Positions 1-5,439 of a DNA stretch of 5,439 bases are shown here, in pieces. The translations under genes and the position numbers were made by a program. The notes under the pieces were generated by a model. That model was not told the DNA's origin, did not search any database, and worked only from the letters and a program-made list of their open reading frames with translations. Every line of letters starts with the position of its first letter. Positions within the stretch are counted from its first letter, which is position 1. This DNA is from an uncultured Eubacteriales bacterium (GTDB lineage Bacteria; Bacillota; Clostridia; Oscillospirales; Acutalibacteraceae), in contig ONPE01000128.1 in NCBI GenBank assembly GCA_900319615.1, positions 1-5,439 of the forward strand, given 5' to 3'.

Positions 1-55
1 ATATCGTAAGATAAAAAGTAATACGAATCAGCTGCGCTTTTCCGGCAGCAGCGAT

Positions 56-102
56 CACAAAAAATCATCCGCAACGGTTTTGTCCGCTGCGGATTTTTTG
101 TG
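56..102. terminator. Bidirectional intrinsic terminator hairpin
   Basis: ATCCGCAACGG (67-77) pairs with CCGCTGCGGAT (84-94), giving an 11-pair stem with one A/C mismatch and a six-base loop. A run of six T follows on the plus strand (94-99), and the A run at 58-64 gives a T run two bases beyond the stem on the minus strand. It could end both the minus-strand two-component operon that finishes at 274 and an unseen plus-strand gene lying just left of the window. Hairpin and T runs are visible directly; use in both directions is inferred. Confidence 0.75.
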
Positions 103-110
103 TATTCGAT

Positions 111-252
111 GTCATTGCGAGGCTCCAAAGGAGCCGTGGCAATCCCACAAAGAGGAGTTGTACATTTCTGTTACATCAAACGGTATTTATGACAGGGGGA
201 TTACCACGTCGGGCTATAATAAGGTTATTTGTAATGCCCTCCTCGTAATGAC
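111..252. repeat. Interspersed palindromic repeat, copy 1 (two facing units)
   Basis: The outer ends GTCATTGCGAG (111-121) and CTCGTAATGAC (242-252) are inverted repeats with one mismatch. Inside them, GTGGCAATCCC (136-146) and GGGATTACCAC (197-207) are also inverted repeats with one mismatch. Between the left arms is a perfect small hairpin, GGCTCC-AAA-GGAGCC (121-135); the right half has a weaker GGGC/GCCC hairpin (211-239). The element is therefore a unit of about 36 bases (arm, hairpin, arm) facing a longer inverted copy across about 50 bases. It lies downstream of the broken kinase gene. It encodes no transposase and resembles REP/BIME-like or MITE-like elements. Two rearranged relatives occur at 3942-4042 and 5129-5234. 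Confidence 0.8.
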
Positions 253-273
253 AATGTAACTAATATGTTTCAA

Positions 274-534
274 TCATTCCTCGTCTACAGGTATGATCGG
301 CATGATGAAGTAGAAGTCCGAGCCCTCGCCGAGCTTTGACGCTACGCCGAAGTCTGCGTCATGCGCGAGCAGTATATTTTTGACTATGCTCAGACCCAGC
401 CCTGTGCCGACCTTGGCGATCTTGTGTTCTTCATCCACGCGGTAGTAGCGATCCCAAATATAGTCGAGCTTATCCTTGGGGATGCCCTCGCCGTGGTCGA
501 TGACGTCGATTCGCACCTTCTCATCCTCTACCAC
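274..534 (-). pseudogene. Histidine kinase, detached C-terminal ATPase fragment
   Basis: This is the end of the sensor kinase gene, read in a frame shifted by one relative to the main part. It carries the G1 box as DHGEGI (D13, G15, G17), an F-box-like IWDRYYR (26-32) and the G2 box VGTGLGLSIVK (42-52), followed by the usual C-terminal strand GEGSDFYFIMP. These are ATP-lid elements of the HATPase_c fold and would be nonfunctional alone, with no N box and no phosphoacceptor histidine. A GTG (534-532) overlaps the region of the upstream stop codon, so re-initiation is conceivable, but the ribosome binding site is poor (AGGTG two bases away). It is best read as the 3' remnant of one kinase gene that also includes the fragment ending at 528. 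Confidence 0.85.
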
Positions 535-1841
535 AGCACCTGGGTCATCCTGAGCTCGTCGCCCATGATAAAGACCTCGCCGTCGTGCTCGAAGATGATG
601 TTCAGCCCGTCGTTCTCGATCAGCTTGGTGTACCGGGCAAAGATGCTCTTTATGCAGCCGGTCAGCGAGAACGGCGCCTTTTTGATATCCGCGGTGCCGC
701 TCTGCAGGCGTGAGATATCGAGCAGGTCGGTGACCAGCGAGTTCAGGCGGTTAGCCTCGTCGATGATTATCTGGATATTTTCGGGGGTCATCTCGCCGGG
801 GAGGTCGCGCATGATCTCGCTGTAGCCGGTTATCATCGTCAGCGGCGTGCGCAGGTCGTGAGAAATGTTGGAGATAAGCTCCTTTTGAAGCGCGTCGACC
901 TTTTTCAGCTCCTGAGCGGCGTAGTTGAGCGTGCCGTTGAGCTCGGTGATCTCGCGGTATCTGCCGCCCTCAAAGGTAACGTCGTAGTTCTGGTGAGCCA
1001 GAGCCTTCGCCTGTTCGTTGGTGTCGGATATAGGCTTTGCGATCAGCTTGCCGAGAAATATCGCGACGGCGATACTCAGCACGATGATAACCGCCGTGAC
1101 TATCAGCAGCTGATAGCGCAGGGTCTCGACGACGCTCGCCACGGGGGTGATCTCGCTCTCGACGATGATGAAGCGTTCGCCCGCCGAGGTGCTTACCACC
1201 TTGGCGAATGCGAGCTTTTCCACGGTGTCGCGCTCGAGCATAGGCTCGCGCTTGTTGTCGCCGATGGGAGCTTGGTCGTTTGAAGCGAAGTCGTTGCCCT
1301 GTGATTCTGACTTCATGCCGCCGAACCCGGCGCTCTGATCTGCGGTAGCTCCGGTATCCTCAGGGAAAGTCGGGGCGATATTCTCGGAGAGGAAGGTCTT
1401 TTTATCCGGCTTGCTGATGCGCTCCTCCCACTGTATCTTTGTGATGGCGGCATATTCACCGCCGTTGATGGCTGCAAACTGATACATATCGTATACGCTG
1501 CGCAGCGAGATATCCGTGCGGAAGCCGCGCTTGTCGGAGGAGGTGTATATGCATGAGATGATGTCGCTCTCGGTATTGTAAACGCCGACAGTCATGCCGT
1601 TTTTGTCCTCGATATCGGTGATCAGGTCGCTGACGTCGTCCGATTCGATATTGTCCGCCAGCGAATGGGCGCACGCCTTGACCTGCGAGGTCTTGATGCT
1701 CTTGTAAAACGACTCGAGAAAGACCGTCTGGAACAGCCACAGCACCACCAGCAGAAGAGCGGAGAATATCAGAAAGCCGATCGCCAGATGTATGCGCAGA
1801 GGGCGCTTTTTACTTAAATCAGGTTTCAAAGCGATATCCAA
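528..1841 (-). pseudogene. Sensor histidine kinase, truncated by internal deletion/frameshift
   Basis: This is a membrane sensor kinase, the presumed partner of the adjacent response regulator. In order: transmembrane segment 1 (about residues 17-41); an extracellular sensor region (42-242) with a Gly/Ser/Asp-rich stretch at about 155-200; transmembrane segment 2 (243-265); a HAMP-like linker (266-315); and a HisKA domain with the H box NISHDLRTP, phosphoacceptor H328. The ATPase domain begins normally (GDELRMTQVL) but then reads W-stop. Homologous kinases continue here with the N box (NLxxNAxxYT), about 20 residues that are absent in every frame, and coding resumes in another frame at 534. 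The loss of roughly 60 bases, leaving a frame difference of one, should abolish ATP binding. The start is uncertain. TTG at 1841 directly abuts the AAGAGGAG ribosome site (1842-1849); TTG at 1829, 12 bases from it, is the better fit. Either start overlaps the end of the regulator gene, so translation is probably coupled. Confidence 0.85.
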
Positions 1842-2493
1842 CTCCTCTTAAGGTGACTATCAGCGAGGCGTAGTCGCCCAAACTTTTTCTGAGCAGTTTA
1901 ATATGTGTGTCAAGGGTGCGGTCGTCGCCGAAGAAGTCGTATCCCCACACCTTGGAGATAAGCTGTTCGCGAGTGAGGGCGATGCCCTTGTTGTTGACCA
2001 TGTAGTACAGCAGCTCGTATTCGCGCGGGGTGAGCTGTACGCGCTCGCCGTCTACGGTGACTACCCTCGCCGCGTAATCTATGGTCAGACCCTTGTAGAC
2101 GAAGCGGTTCTTCGAGTCGTCCTTGCTGTCCGAGCCTGTGCGGCGCAGTACGGCGCTGATGCGCATCATCAGCTCTTTGGGAGAGAACGGCTTGACCACG
2201 TAGTCGTCCACGCCGGATTCAAAGCCCGTCAGACGGTCGTACTCCTCGCCCTTTGCAGAGAGCATGATGACCGGGGTGTTGCTGAAGCGGCGGATCGCCT
2301 TGACAGCATCAAAGCCGTCCATCACCGGCATCATGATGTCCATGATGATGATATCGTAGGTGTTGTTGCGGCATTTGAGCACAGCCTGCTCGCCGTCCTC
2401 AGCCTCGTCGACCTCGTGACCCTCGTACAAGGCGTATTTTTTTATCAGCTCGCGAATGCGGAACTCGTCGTCGACTATCAGTATTTTACTCAT
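1819..2493 (-). CDS. OmpR/PhoB-family response regulator
   Basis: This cytoplasmic transcription factor of 224 residues is full length for the family. The receiver domain (about 1-118) has the acidic pair D8/D9, phosphoacceptor D52 (in IIIMDIMMPVMDG), S79 at the switch position and K101 in the conserved VVKPF motif. The C-terminal winged-helix DNA-binding domain (about 130-224) shows LTPREYELL, the VWGYDFFGDDRTLDTHIKLLRKSL recognition region and the terminal RGVGYRFE. The start ATG is preceded by AAGGGGG (2501-2507) at seven bases. It is the first gene of an operon with the sensor kinase, whose reading frame overlaps its last codons. Because that kinase is broken, the regulator may be phosphorylated by another kinase or a small phosphodonor, or act unphosphorylated. 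The genes it controls cannot be told from the sequence. Confidence 0.95.
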   Translation of the reverse strand: MSKILIVDDEFRIRELIKKYALYEGHEVDEAEDGEQAVLKCRNNTYDIIIMDIMMPVMDGFDAVKAIRRFSNTPVIMLSAKGEEYDRLTGFESGVDDYVVKPFSPKELMMRISAVLRRTGSDSKDDSKNRFVYKGLTIDYAARVVTVDGERVQLTPREYELLYYMVNNKGIALTREQLISKVWGYDFFGDDRTLDTHIKLLRKSLGDYASLIVTLRGVGYRFET

Positions 2494-2567
2494 GACTATA
2501 CCCCCTTAACATATATTAATAATAACCTGTGATTGTGACGGTTATATGATGAAAGGATTACAGATTC

Positions 2568-2596
2568 ATTATATAAGAGATTTTTGTTTTCATCAA
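2568..2596 (-). promoter_or_regulatory. Sigma-A-type promoter of the two-component operon
   Basis: On the minus strand a perfect TATAAT (2573-2568) lies 17 bases from TTGATG (2596-2591), which matches four of six positions of TTGACA. The predicted transcript starts near 2561, about 67 bases before the regulator start codon. It lies after the terminator of the upstream dockerin gene, so the operon is probably transcribed independently. This is a motif-based prediction. Confidence 0.7.
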
Positions 2597-2616
2597 GCAG
2601 AATTTTCGAAGAAACG

Positions 2617-2642
2617 AAAAAAGCGCCCTCCGAAGAGGGCGC
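2617..2642 (-). terminator. Intrinsic terminator of the dockerin gene
   Basis: Read on the minus strand, GCGCCCTC-TTCG-GAGGGCGC is a perfect eight-pair stem with a C(UUCG)G tetraloop, a very stable RNA loop type. It is followed directly by six T (2622-2617). It begins about 20 bases after the dockerin gene stop codon (2663) and separates that gene from the two-component operon promoter. Confidence 0.93.
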
Positions 2643-2662
2643 CGGGTAAACGCGGAAAAATA

Positions 2663-3682
2663 TCAATAAACGGTGTTGAGATAAGCGTTAGCTTCTGCGC
2701 TGTAGGGCTTGGAGCCGTCGATGTTGCAGATCTCAGCGAGATATCTCTGGATGCGGGTAGCGTCCATGATGGAAACGACCTTGTCAGCGTCGGGATCAGC
2801 GAGCTTGAGGTTAGCGTCGTCGAGGACGACCTTCTCAGCCAGATGTCTCTGGATAGCTGTAGCGTCGGCAGACTCAACAGCACCGCTGAAGTCTACGTCA
2901 CACTGATGATGATCCGGGTTGAGGTCGTTGCGGGCTACGGAGTAGAAGTTGTCGCTGCCCTTGAAGTAGTTGCCGTAGCAGCCGTTGCCGTAGTATACAT
3001 ACAGGTTGCTGCCGTAGTTGTAGAAGCCTGTCAGAGCATTCTGCTGGCTGACGGACCAGTCGATGATGGAGATGCAGCCGTCTGCTGTGTCGGGATCGGG
3101 AGTACCCTCGGGGAGAGTAACTTCATCGCCGGGCTCACAGCCTTCGATGTTGACGTCGAGCATCTGACGGGCATAGTTGAAGATCTCAGCTGTATCGTCC
3201 ATACCGCCGTTAACGCCGTTGTTCCAAACAACGAGGGGTGTGTCGCCGTCGCCCGGGAGAGCCGCGCGATAGATGCGGTTAGCCTTATCGACCAGAGTAG
3301 CTCTGTAGCCTACCCACTTTACGCCGGAGCCGTCGGGCCACTCTTTACCGATGCCGCCCCACCAGTATGCACATACCTGGCAGTAGTCTGTACCGGGCAG
3401 AGTGTTGAACTTGTTTGTCCAGTAGCTCGAGGGGTTGCTCGGATCTTCCTCAGGAAGCTGGAAGTAGATGTACTGTACTTCATCGAGGCTGCCGCCGCAA
3501 GCAACGATAGCTTCTTCACAGGTGGGAACATTTTCGTCAACAGTGTAAGAATCGCTGGGATTATACTTACCATCGGTGATCATCTTAGAGTAGTCGTCTT
3601 TACTGTTTACAGCGCCTACGGAAAGAACTGCGACCGATACTGCGAGAATTACAGCAAGCAAAATGCATATAATTTTTTTCAT
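2663..3682 (-). CDS. Secreted dockerin protein with possible CBM26-like module
   Basis: The protein has 339 residues. Residues 1-24 form a signal peptide: Lys-Lys, then a hydrophobic core, with likely cleavage near VGAVN. A C-terminal dockerin module (about 258-320) has two Ca-binding-type repeats, DVDFSGAVESADATAIQRHLAE (D262, D264, S266, D273) and DPDADKVVSIMDATRIQRYLAE (D296, D298, D300, D307), separated by a linker. Dockerins bind cohesins and attach enzymes or binding proteins to cellulosomes or the cell surface. The region at about 68-180 (YIYFQLP, AYWWGG, EWPDGSG, VVWNNGVNGGMDDTAEI) resembles starch-binding CBM25/26 modules, which suggests a polysaccharide-binding role; this is inference from motif memory. 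No glycoside hydrolase domain is seen. Nine cysteines in the mature part are many for such a protein. The start at 3682 is set by AGGAGG at seven bases and by the signal peptide; a longer reading from 3757 has no such support. Confidence 0.88.
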   Translation of the reverse strand: MKKIICILLAVILAVSVAVLSVGAVNSKDDYSKMITDGKYNPSDSYTVDENVPTCEEAIVACGGSLDEVQYIYFQLPEEDPSNPSSYWTNKFNTLPGTDYCQVCAYWWGGIGKEWPDGSGVKWVGYRATLVDKANRIYRAALPGDGDTPLVVWNNGVNGGMDDTAEIFNYARQMLDVNIEGCEPGDEVTLPEGTPDPDTADGCISIIDWSVSQQNALTGFYNYGSNLYVYYGNGCYGNYFKGSDNFYSVARNDLNPDHHQCDVDFSGAVESADATAIQRHLAEKVVLDDANLKLADPDADKVVSIMDATRIQRYLAEICNIDGSKPYSAEANAYLNTVY

Positions 3683-3689
3683 GAGAAAT

Positions 3690-3695
3690 CCTCCT
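3690..3695 (-). promoter_or_regulatory. Ribosome binding site deciding the dockerin protein start
   Basis: AGGAGG on the minus strand lies seven bases before the ATG at 3682. It rules out the in-frame upstream start at 3757, which would put 25 extra residues before the signal peptide and would begin upstream of the predicted promoter. Confidence 0.9.
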
Positions 3696-3712
3696 AATAG
3701 ATTGGTAATCAT

Positions 3713-3742
3713 ATTATAGCATAATACTATCACAGAATACAA
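3713..3742 (-). promoter_or_regulatory. Extended -10 promoter of the dockerin gene
   Basis: TATAAT (3718-3713, minus strand) is preceded by TGC, giving the extended -10 form TGnTATAAT. A weak -35, TTGTAT (3742-3737), lies 18 bases away. Predicted transcription starts near 3706, leaving a leader of about 24 bases with a strong ribosome site. This is a motif-based prediction. Confidence 0.72.
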
Positions 3743-3890
3743 GAGTTTTGACCTCATAAATTCGTTAATTTTTTATAGAAAATTGCAAATTCTGTAATAT
3801 TGCATAAATATTAGCCCCCAAAACTGACATAATTGCCAAAAAGAAATATAAAACAGATACAATAAAAACAAACTTAACCGGTAGGTAATA
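3743..3890. other. AT-rich core of the divergent intergenic region
   Basis: The gene-free stretch 3683-4085 lies between the divergent dockerin and hydE genes. Its edges hold the two promoters, and its right part holds repeat copy 2. In this central AT-rich portion I see A/T tracts (for example 3765-3775 and 3839-3874) but no open frame, RNA gene or convincing palindrome. It may act as upstream promoter sequence for either gene. Confidence 0.55.
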
Positions 3891-3918
3891 TTGACATTAT
3901 CCCGATTAGGTGTAAAAT
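3891..3918 (+). promoter_or_regulatory. Sigma-A-type promoter upstream of hydE
   Basis: A perfect TTGACA (3891-3896) is followed after 16 bases by TAAAAT (3913-3918), one mismatch from TATAAT. Predicted transcription starts near 3925, so the hydE leader would be about 160 bases and would contain the whole of repeat copy 2. This is a motif-based prediction. Confidence 0.72.
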
Positions 3919-3941
3919 ACTGGTAGTAAAACTATTCAAAA

Positions 3942-4042
3942 GTCATCGCGAGGGGCGCATATTAAGGTTGAGATTCCCGCGTCAAAACCTTGTCCCTCTT
4001 CAAAATGACGATTGGCAGCGCCCCGTGGCAATCTCAACCGAT
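3942..4042. repeat. Interspersed palindromic repeat, copy 2 (nested form, in hydE leader)
   Basis: Three interleaved inverted repeats are present. A, GTCATCGCGA (3942-3951), faces a decayed A' (4000-4009). B, GGGGCGC (3952-3958), pairs perfectly with B', GCGCCCC (4018-4024). C, GGTTGAGATT (3966-3975), pairs perfectly with C', AATCTCAACC (4030-4039). The layout matches copy 3 at 5129-5234, including the tail CAATCTCAACCGAT, and the central 40 bases match copy 3 at 31 of 40 positions. It can be read as one arm-hairpin-arm unit with an inverted unit lodged in its hairpin loop. It lies between the predicted hydE promoter and start codon, so it would be transcribed. Confidence 0.8.
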
Positions 4043-4075
4043 CAGTGCTTGCACCGGGGGAGCTTATTCATTTAC

Positions 4076-4080
4076 AGGTG
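4076..4080 (+). promoter_or_regulatory. Ribosome binding site deciding the hydE start
   Basis: AGGTG lies five bases before the ATG at 4086. It is a modest site but the only one suitably placed. The stronger GGGGGAG at 4056-4062 is too far away and has no start codon in the hydE frame at the right distance. Confidence 0.6.
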
Positions 4081-4085
4081 CTTAT

Positions 4086-5129
4086 ATGAGTGATATGCTG
4101 ATAGAAAAACTGAGAAAAAACCGCGATCTGACCGACGACGAGCTCAGATCCCTGATAGATTCGTGCGAGCACGATGAAGCCCTCCGCAAAGCAGCCGACG
4201 AGGTTCGCCGTGAGCGCTACGGTGACGCCGTATATCTGCGCGGTCTGATCGAGTTCACAAGCTACTGCAAAAATAATTGCCTCTACTGCGGTCTGCGCGC
4301 GTCAAACGCCAAGGCGCAGCGCTATCGCCTGAGCAGGGAGGAGATACTCGCCTGCTGCGCCGAGGGGTATGAGCTCGGCTTCCGCACCTTTGTATTACAA
4401 GGTGGTGAGGATCCGTATTATACCGATGATATCATATGTGATATCATATCTGCTATACGAAGAGAATACCTCGACTGCGCGATCACCCTCTCGATAGGCG
4501 AGAAGCCGCGCGGGAGCTACAGGAGGTATTTTGAAGCCGGAGCGAATCGCTATCTGCTGCGGCACGAGACCGCCGACCCTGCCCATTATGCCAAGCTCCA
4601 CCCCGATAATATGAGCGCCGATAACCGCCGCAGATGCCTCTTCGATCTCAAAGAGATCGGCTATCAGGTGGGCTCGGGCTTCATGGTCGGCTCGCCTTAT
4701 CAGACGACCGATAACCTGATCGCCGATCTGCGCTTTTTGCAGGAGCTGCAGCCGGATATGATCGGTATCGGGCCGTACATCACGCACAGGGATACGCCTT
4801 TTCGCGATGAAAAAAGCGGCAGCGTTGAGCTGACCCTGCGGATGCTCTCGATACTGCGGCTGATGTTCCCGTATGCGCTGCTGCCGTCGACGACCGCTTT
4901 GGGTACGATCCATCCGAGCGGTCGGGAGCTGGGGCTTAAATCGGGAGCGAATGTCGTCATGCCTAATCTTTCCCCGACCGCCGTGCGCGAAAAGTACTCG
5001 ATTTACGACAACAAGATCTGCACGGGAGAAGAATCCGCGCGTTGCCGCGACTGCCTCGAGCTGAGGATAAAGGCAGCGGGTTACCACCGCACGCGGCGAT
5101 GTGAAAAAATAACAGTTCATTCAAAATAG
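4086..5129 (+). CDS. hydE: [FeFe] hydrogenase H-cluster radical SAM maturase HydE
   Basis: HydE acts in the cytoplasm with HydF and HydG to build the 2Fe subcluster of the [FeFe] hydrogenase active site, using S-adenosylmethionine and a 4Fe-4S cluster. The 347-residue length is normal for the family. The radical SAM motif CKNNCLYC gives cluster ligands C61, C65 and C68. Family signatures follow: LQGGEDPY (104-111), ITLSIGE (133-139), RYLLRHETADP (155-165), GYQVGSGFMVGSP (192-204), IGPYITHRDTP (228-238) and LPSTTALGTIHPSGR (266-280). C312, C320 and C323 (CX7CX2C) match the optional second cluster site known from Thermotoga maritima HydE, so this copy probably carries both clusters. The ATG at 4086 is chosen because a TTG reading from 3990 would run through the repeat element. 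No hydF, hydG or hydrogenase gene is in the window. Confidence 0.96.
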   Translation: MSDMLIEKLRKNRDLTDDELRSLIDSCEHDEALRKAADEVRRERYGDAVYLRGLIEFTSYCKNNCLYCGLRASNAKAQRYRLSREEILACCAEGYELGFRTFVLQGGEDPYYTDDIICDIISAIRREYLDCAITLSIGEKPRGSYRRYFEAGANRYLLRHETADPAHYAKLHPDNMSADNRRRCLFDLKEIGYQVGSGFMVGSPYQTTDNLIADLRFLQELQPDMIGIGPYITHRDTPFRDEKSGSVELTLRMLSILRLMFPYALLPSTTALGTIHPSGRELGLKSGANVVMPNLSPTAVREKYSIYDNKICTGEESARCRDCLELRIKAAGYHRTRRCEKITVHSK

Positions 5130-5234
5130 TCATTGCGAAGGATGCATATAGTTAAGGATGAGATTGCCACGTCGGAACTTTGTTCCTCCTCGCAATGACA
5201 ATTAATATGCATCCTGTGGCAATCTCAACCGATT
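5129..5234. repeat. Interspersed palindromic repeat, copy 3 (nested form, hydE-tcdA gap)
   Basis: This is the best-preserved nested copy. A, GTCATTGCGA (5129-5138), pairs with A', TCGCAATGAC (5190-5199). B, AGGATGCATAT (5139-5149), pairs with B', ATATGCATCCT (5205-5215). C, TGAGATTGCCAC (5159-5170), pairs with C', GTGGCAATCTCA (5216-5227). All three pairings are perfect, and their order A B C A' B' C' is interleaved. A further small hairpin, GGAAC-TTT-GTTCC, sits at 5174-5186. The first base is the last base of the hydE stop codon, and the tail ends about 16 bases before the next start codon. The element fills nearly the whole intergenic gap, and no separate terminator or promoter is evident there. 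Confidence 0.88.
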
Positions 5235-5250
5235 AAAAAAGGAAAAAACT

Positions 5251-5439
5251 ATGGAGTTTTCAAGAACCGAATTGCTCTTGGGCGACGAGGGTATGGAGAA
5301 ACTGAAAAATGCGCGCGTCGCGGTATTCGGCGTCGGCGGAGTCGGCGGCTATGCGGTAGAGGCTCTCGCACGGTCGGGAGTCGGCGCTCTCGACCTCATC
5401 GACGACGATGCTGTCGCCCCGAGCAACCTCAACCGCCAG
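5251..5439 (+). CDS. tcdA: tRNA threonylcarbamoyladenosine dehydratase, 5' part (ThiF/E1-like)
   Basis: Only the first 63 codons are present; the gene runs off the window end. The start FSRTELLLGDEGMEKL is typical of the TcdA (YgdL/CsdL) group. It is followed by the E1-like nucleotide-binding strand-loop VAVFGVGGVGGYAVEAL (G27, G29, G30, G32), then the acidic stretch LIDDDAV and the SNLNRQ motif (N59, R62, Q63), both characteristic of ThiF/MoeB/E1 adenylating enzymes. TcdA uses ATP to convert t6A37 of ANN-decoding tRNAs into its cyclic form. A ribosome site AAAAAAGGA ends at 5243, seven bases before the ATG. It follows hydE on the same strand, separated by repeat copy 3. Another ThiF-family enzyme cannot be wholly excluded from 63 residues, but the N terminus fits TcdA best. 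Confidence 0.9.
   Translation, partial: MEFSRTELLLGDEGMEKLKNARVAVFGVGGVGGYAVEALARSGVGALDLIDDDAVAPSNLNRQ

Noticed and set aside
2..249. Open plus-strand frame crossing the left end of the window
   Set aside because: It passes through the terminator hairpin and repeat copy 1 and shows no protein-like motif or start signal. Openness over 80 codons is not enough.
528..540. Programmed frameshift joining the two kinase pieces
   Set aside because: No slippery heptamer or stimulatory structure is seen, and a frameshift would still leave the N box missing.
2528..2541. Direct repeat TCACAATCACA (minus strand) in the regulator leader as a possible operator
   Set aside because: It is short, lies downstream of the predicted transcription start, and there is no second copy elsewhere to support a binding site.
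2546..3697. Long plus-strand open frame opposite the dockerin gene
   Set aside because: It is the antisense shadow of the dockerin gene, whose signal peptide, ribosome site, dockerin repeats, promoter and terminator are all on the minus strand.
3990..4085. In-frame TTG extension giving HydE 32 more N-terminal residues
   Set aside because: It runs through the repeat element, has no ribosome site, and the extra residues do not resemble HydE. The ATG at 4086 gives the normal family length.
4428..4451. Twelve-base tandem repeat GATATCATATGT / GATATCATATCT inside hydE
   Set aside because: It encodes DIIC/DIIS in a helix without disturbing the frame. Two short copies in a coding region are likely chance or a minor local duplication.
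111..5234. The three repeats as a CRISPR-like or tandem array
   Set aside because: They are kilobases apart, palindromic, of different internal order and without regular spacers or cas genes.

Overview
The window looks like chromosomal DNA of an anaerobic gut or rumen Firmicute, most likely a Ruminococcus-like member of the Oscillospiraceae. The reasons are a secreted protein with a dockerin module ending in DATxIQRxLAE repeats, a HydE maturase for [FeFe] hydrogenase, sigma-A-type promoters with Gram-positive ribosome binding sites, and dispersed GTCATTGCGAG/GTGGCAATC repeats between genes. This assignment is inference from gene content; no ribosomal or other marker gene is present.

Layout. 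Positions 1-273 hold no gene: there is a bidirectional terminator hairpin (56-102) and a palindromic repeat element (111-252). A minus-strand two-component operon follows (2493 down to 274). It encodes an intact OmpR/PhoB-type response regulator and, overlapping its end, a membrane histidine kinase broken by a deletion and frameshift that removes the N box of the ATPase domain. The operon has its own promoter at 2568-2596. Next, also on the minus strand, is a single gene (3682 to 2663) for a secreted dockerin protein with a possible starch-binding-like module. It has its own promoter and a UUCG-loop terminator. From about 3683 to 4085 there is an AT-rich divergent intergenic region with one promoter facing each way and a second repeat element. 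On the plus strand come hydE (4086-5129), a third repeat element (5129-5234) and the first 63 codons of a ThiF/E1-like gene, probably tcdA (5251 to the window end).

The genes form separate functional units rather than one pathway: signalling (kinase now apparently defective), extracellular polysaccharide binding, hydrogenase maturation and tRNA modification. The most unusual feature is the repeat family. The basic unit is an arm GTCATTGCGAG, a small variable hairpin and an arm GTGGCAATC. The first element is two units facing each other. The second and third have an inverted unit nested inside the hairpin loop of another unit, giving three interleaved inverted repeats (A B C A' B' C') with compensated base changes between copies. 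One sits in the predicted hydE leader and one starts on the last base of the hydE stop codon.
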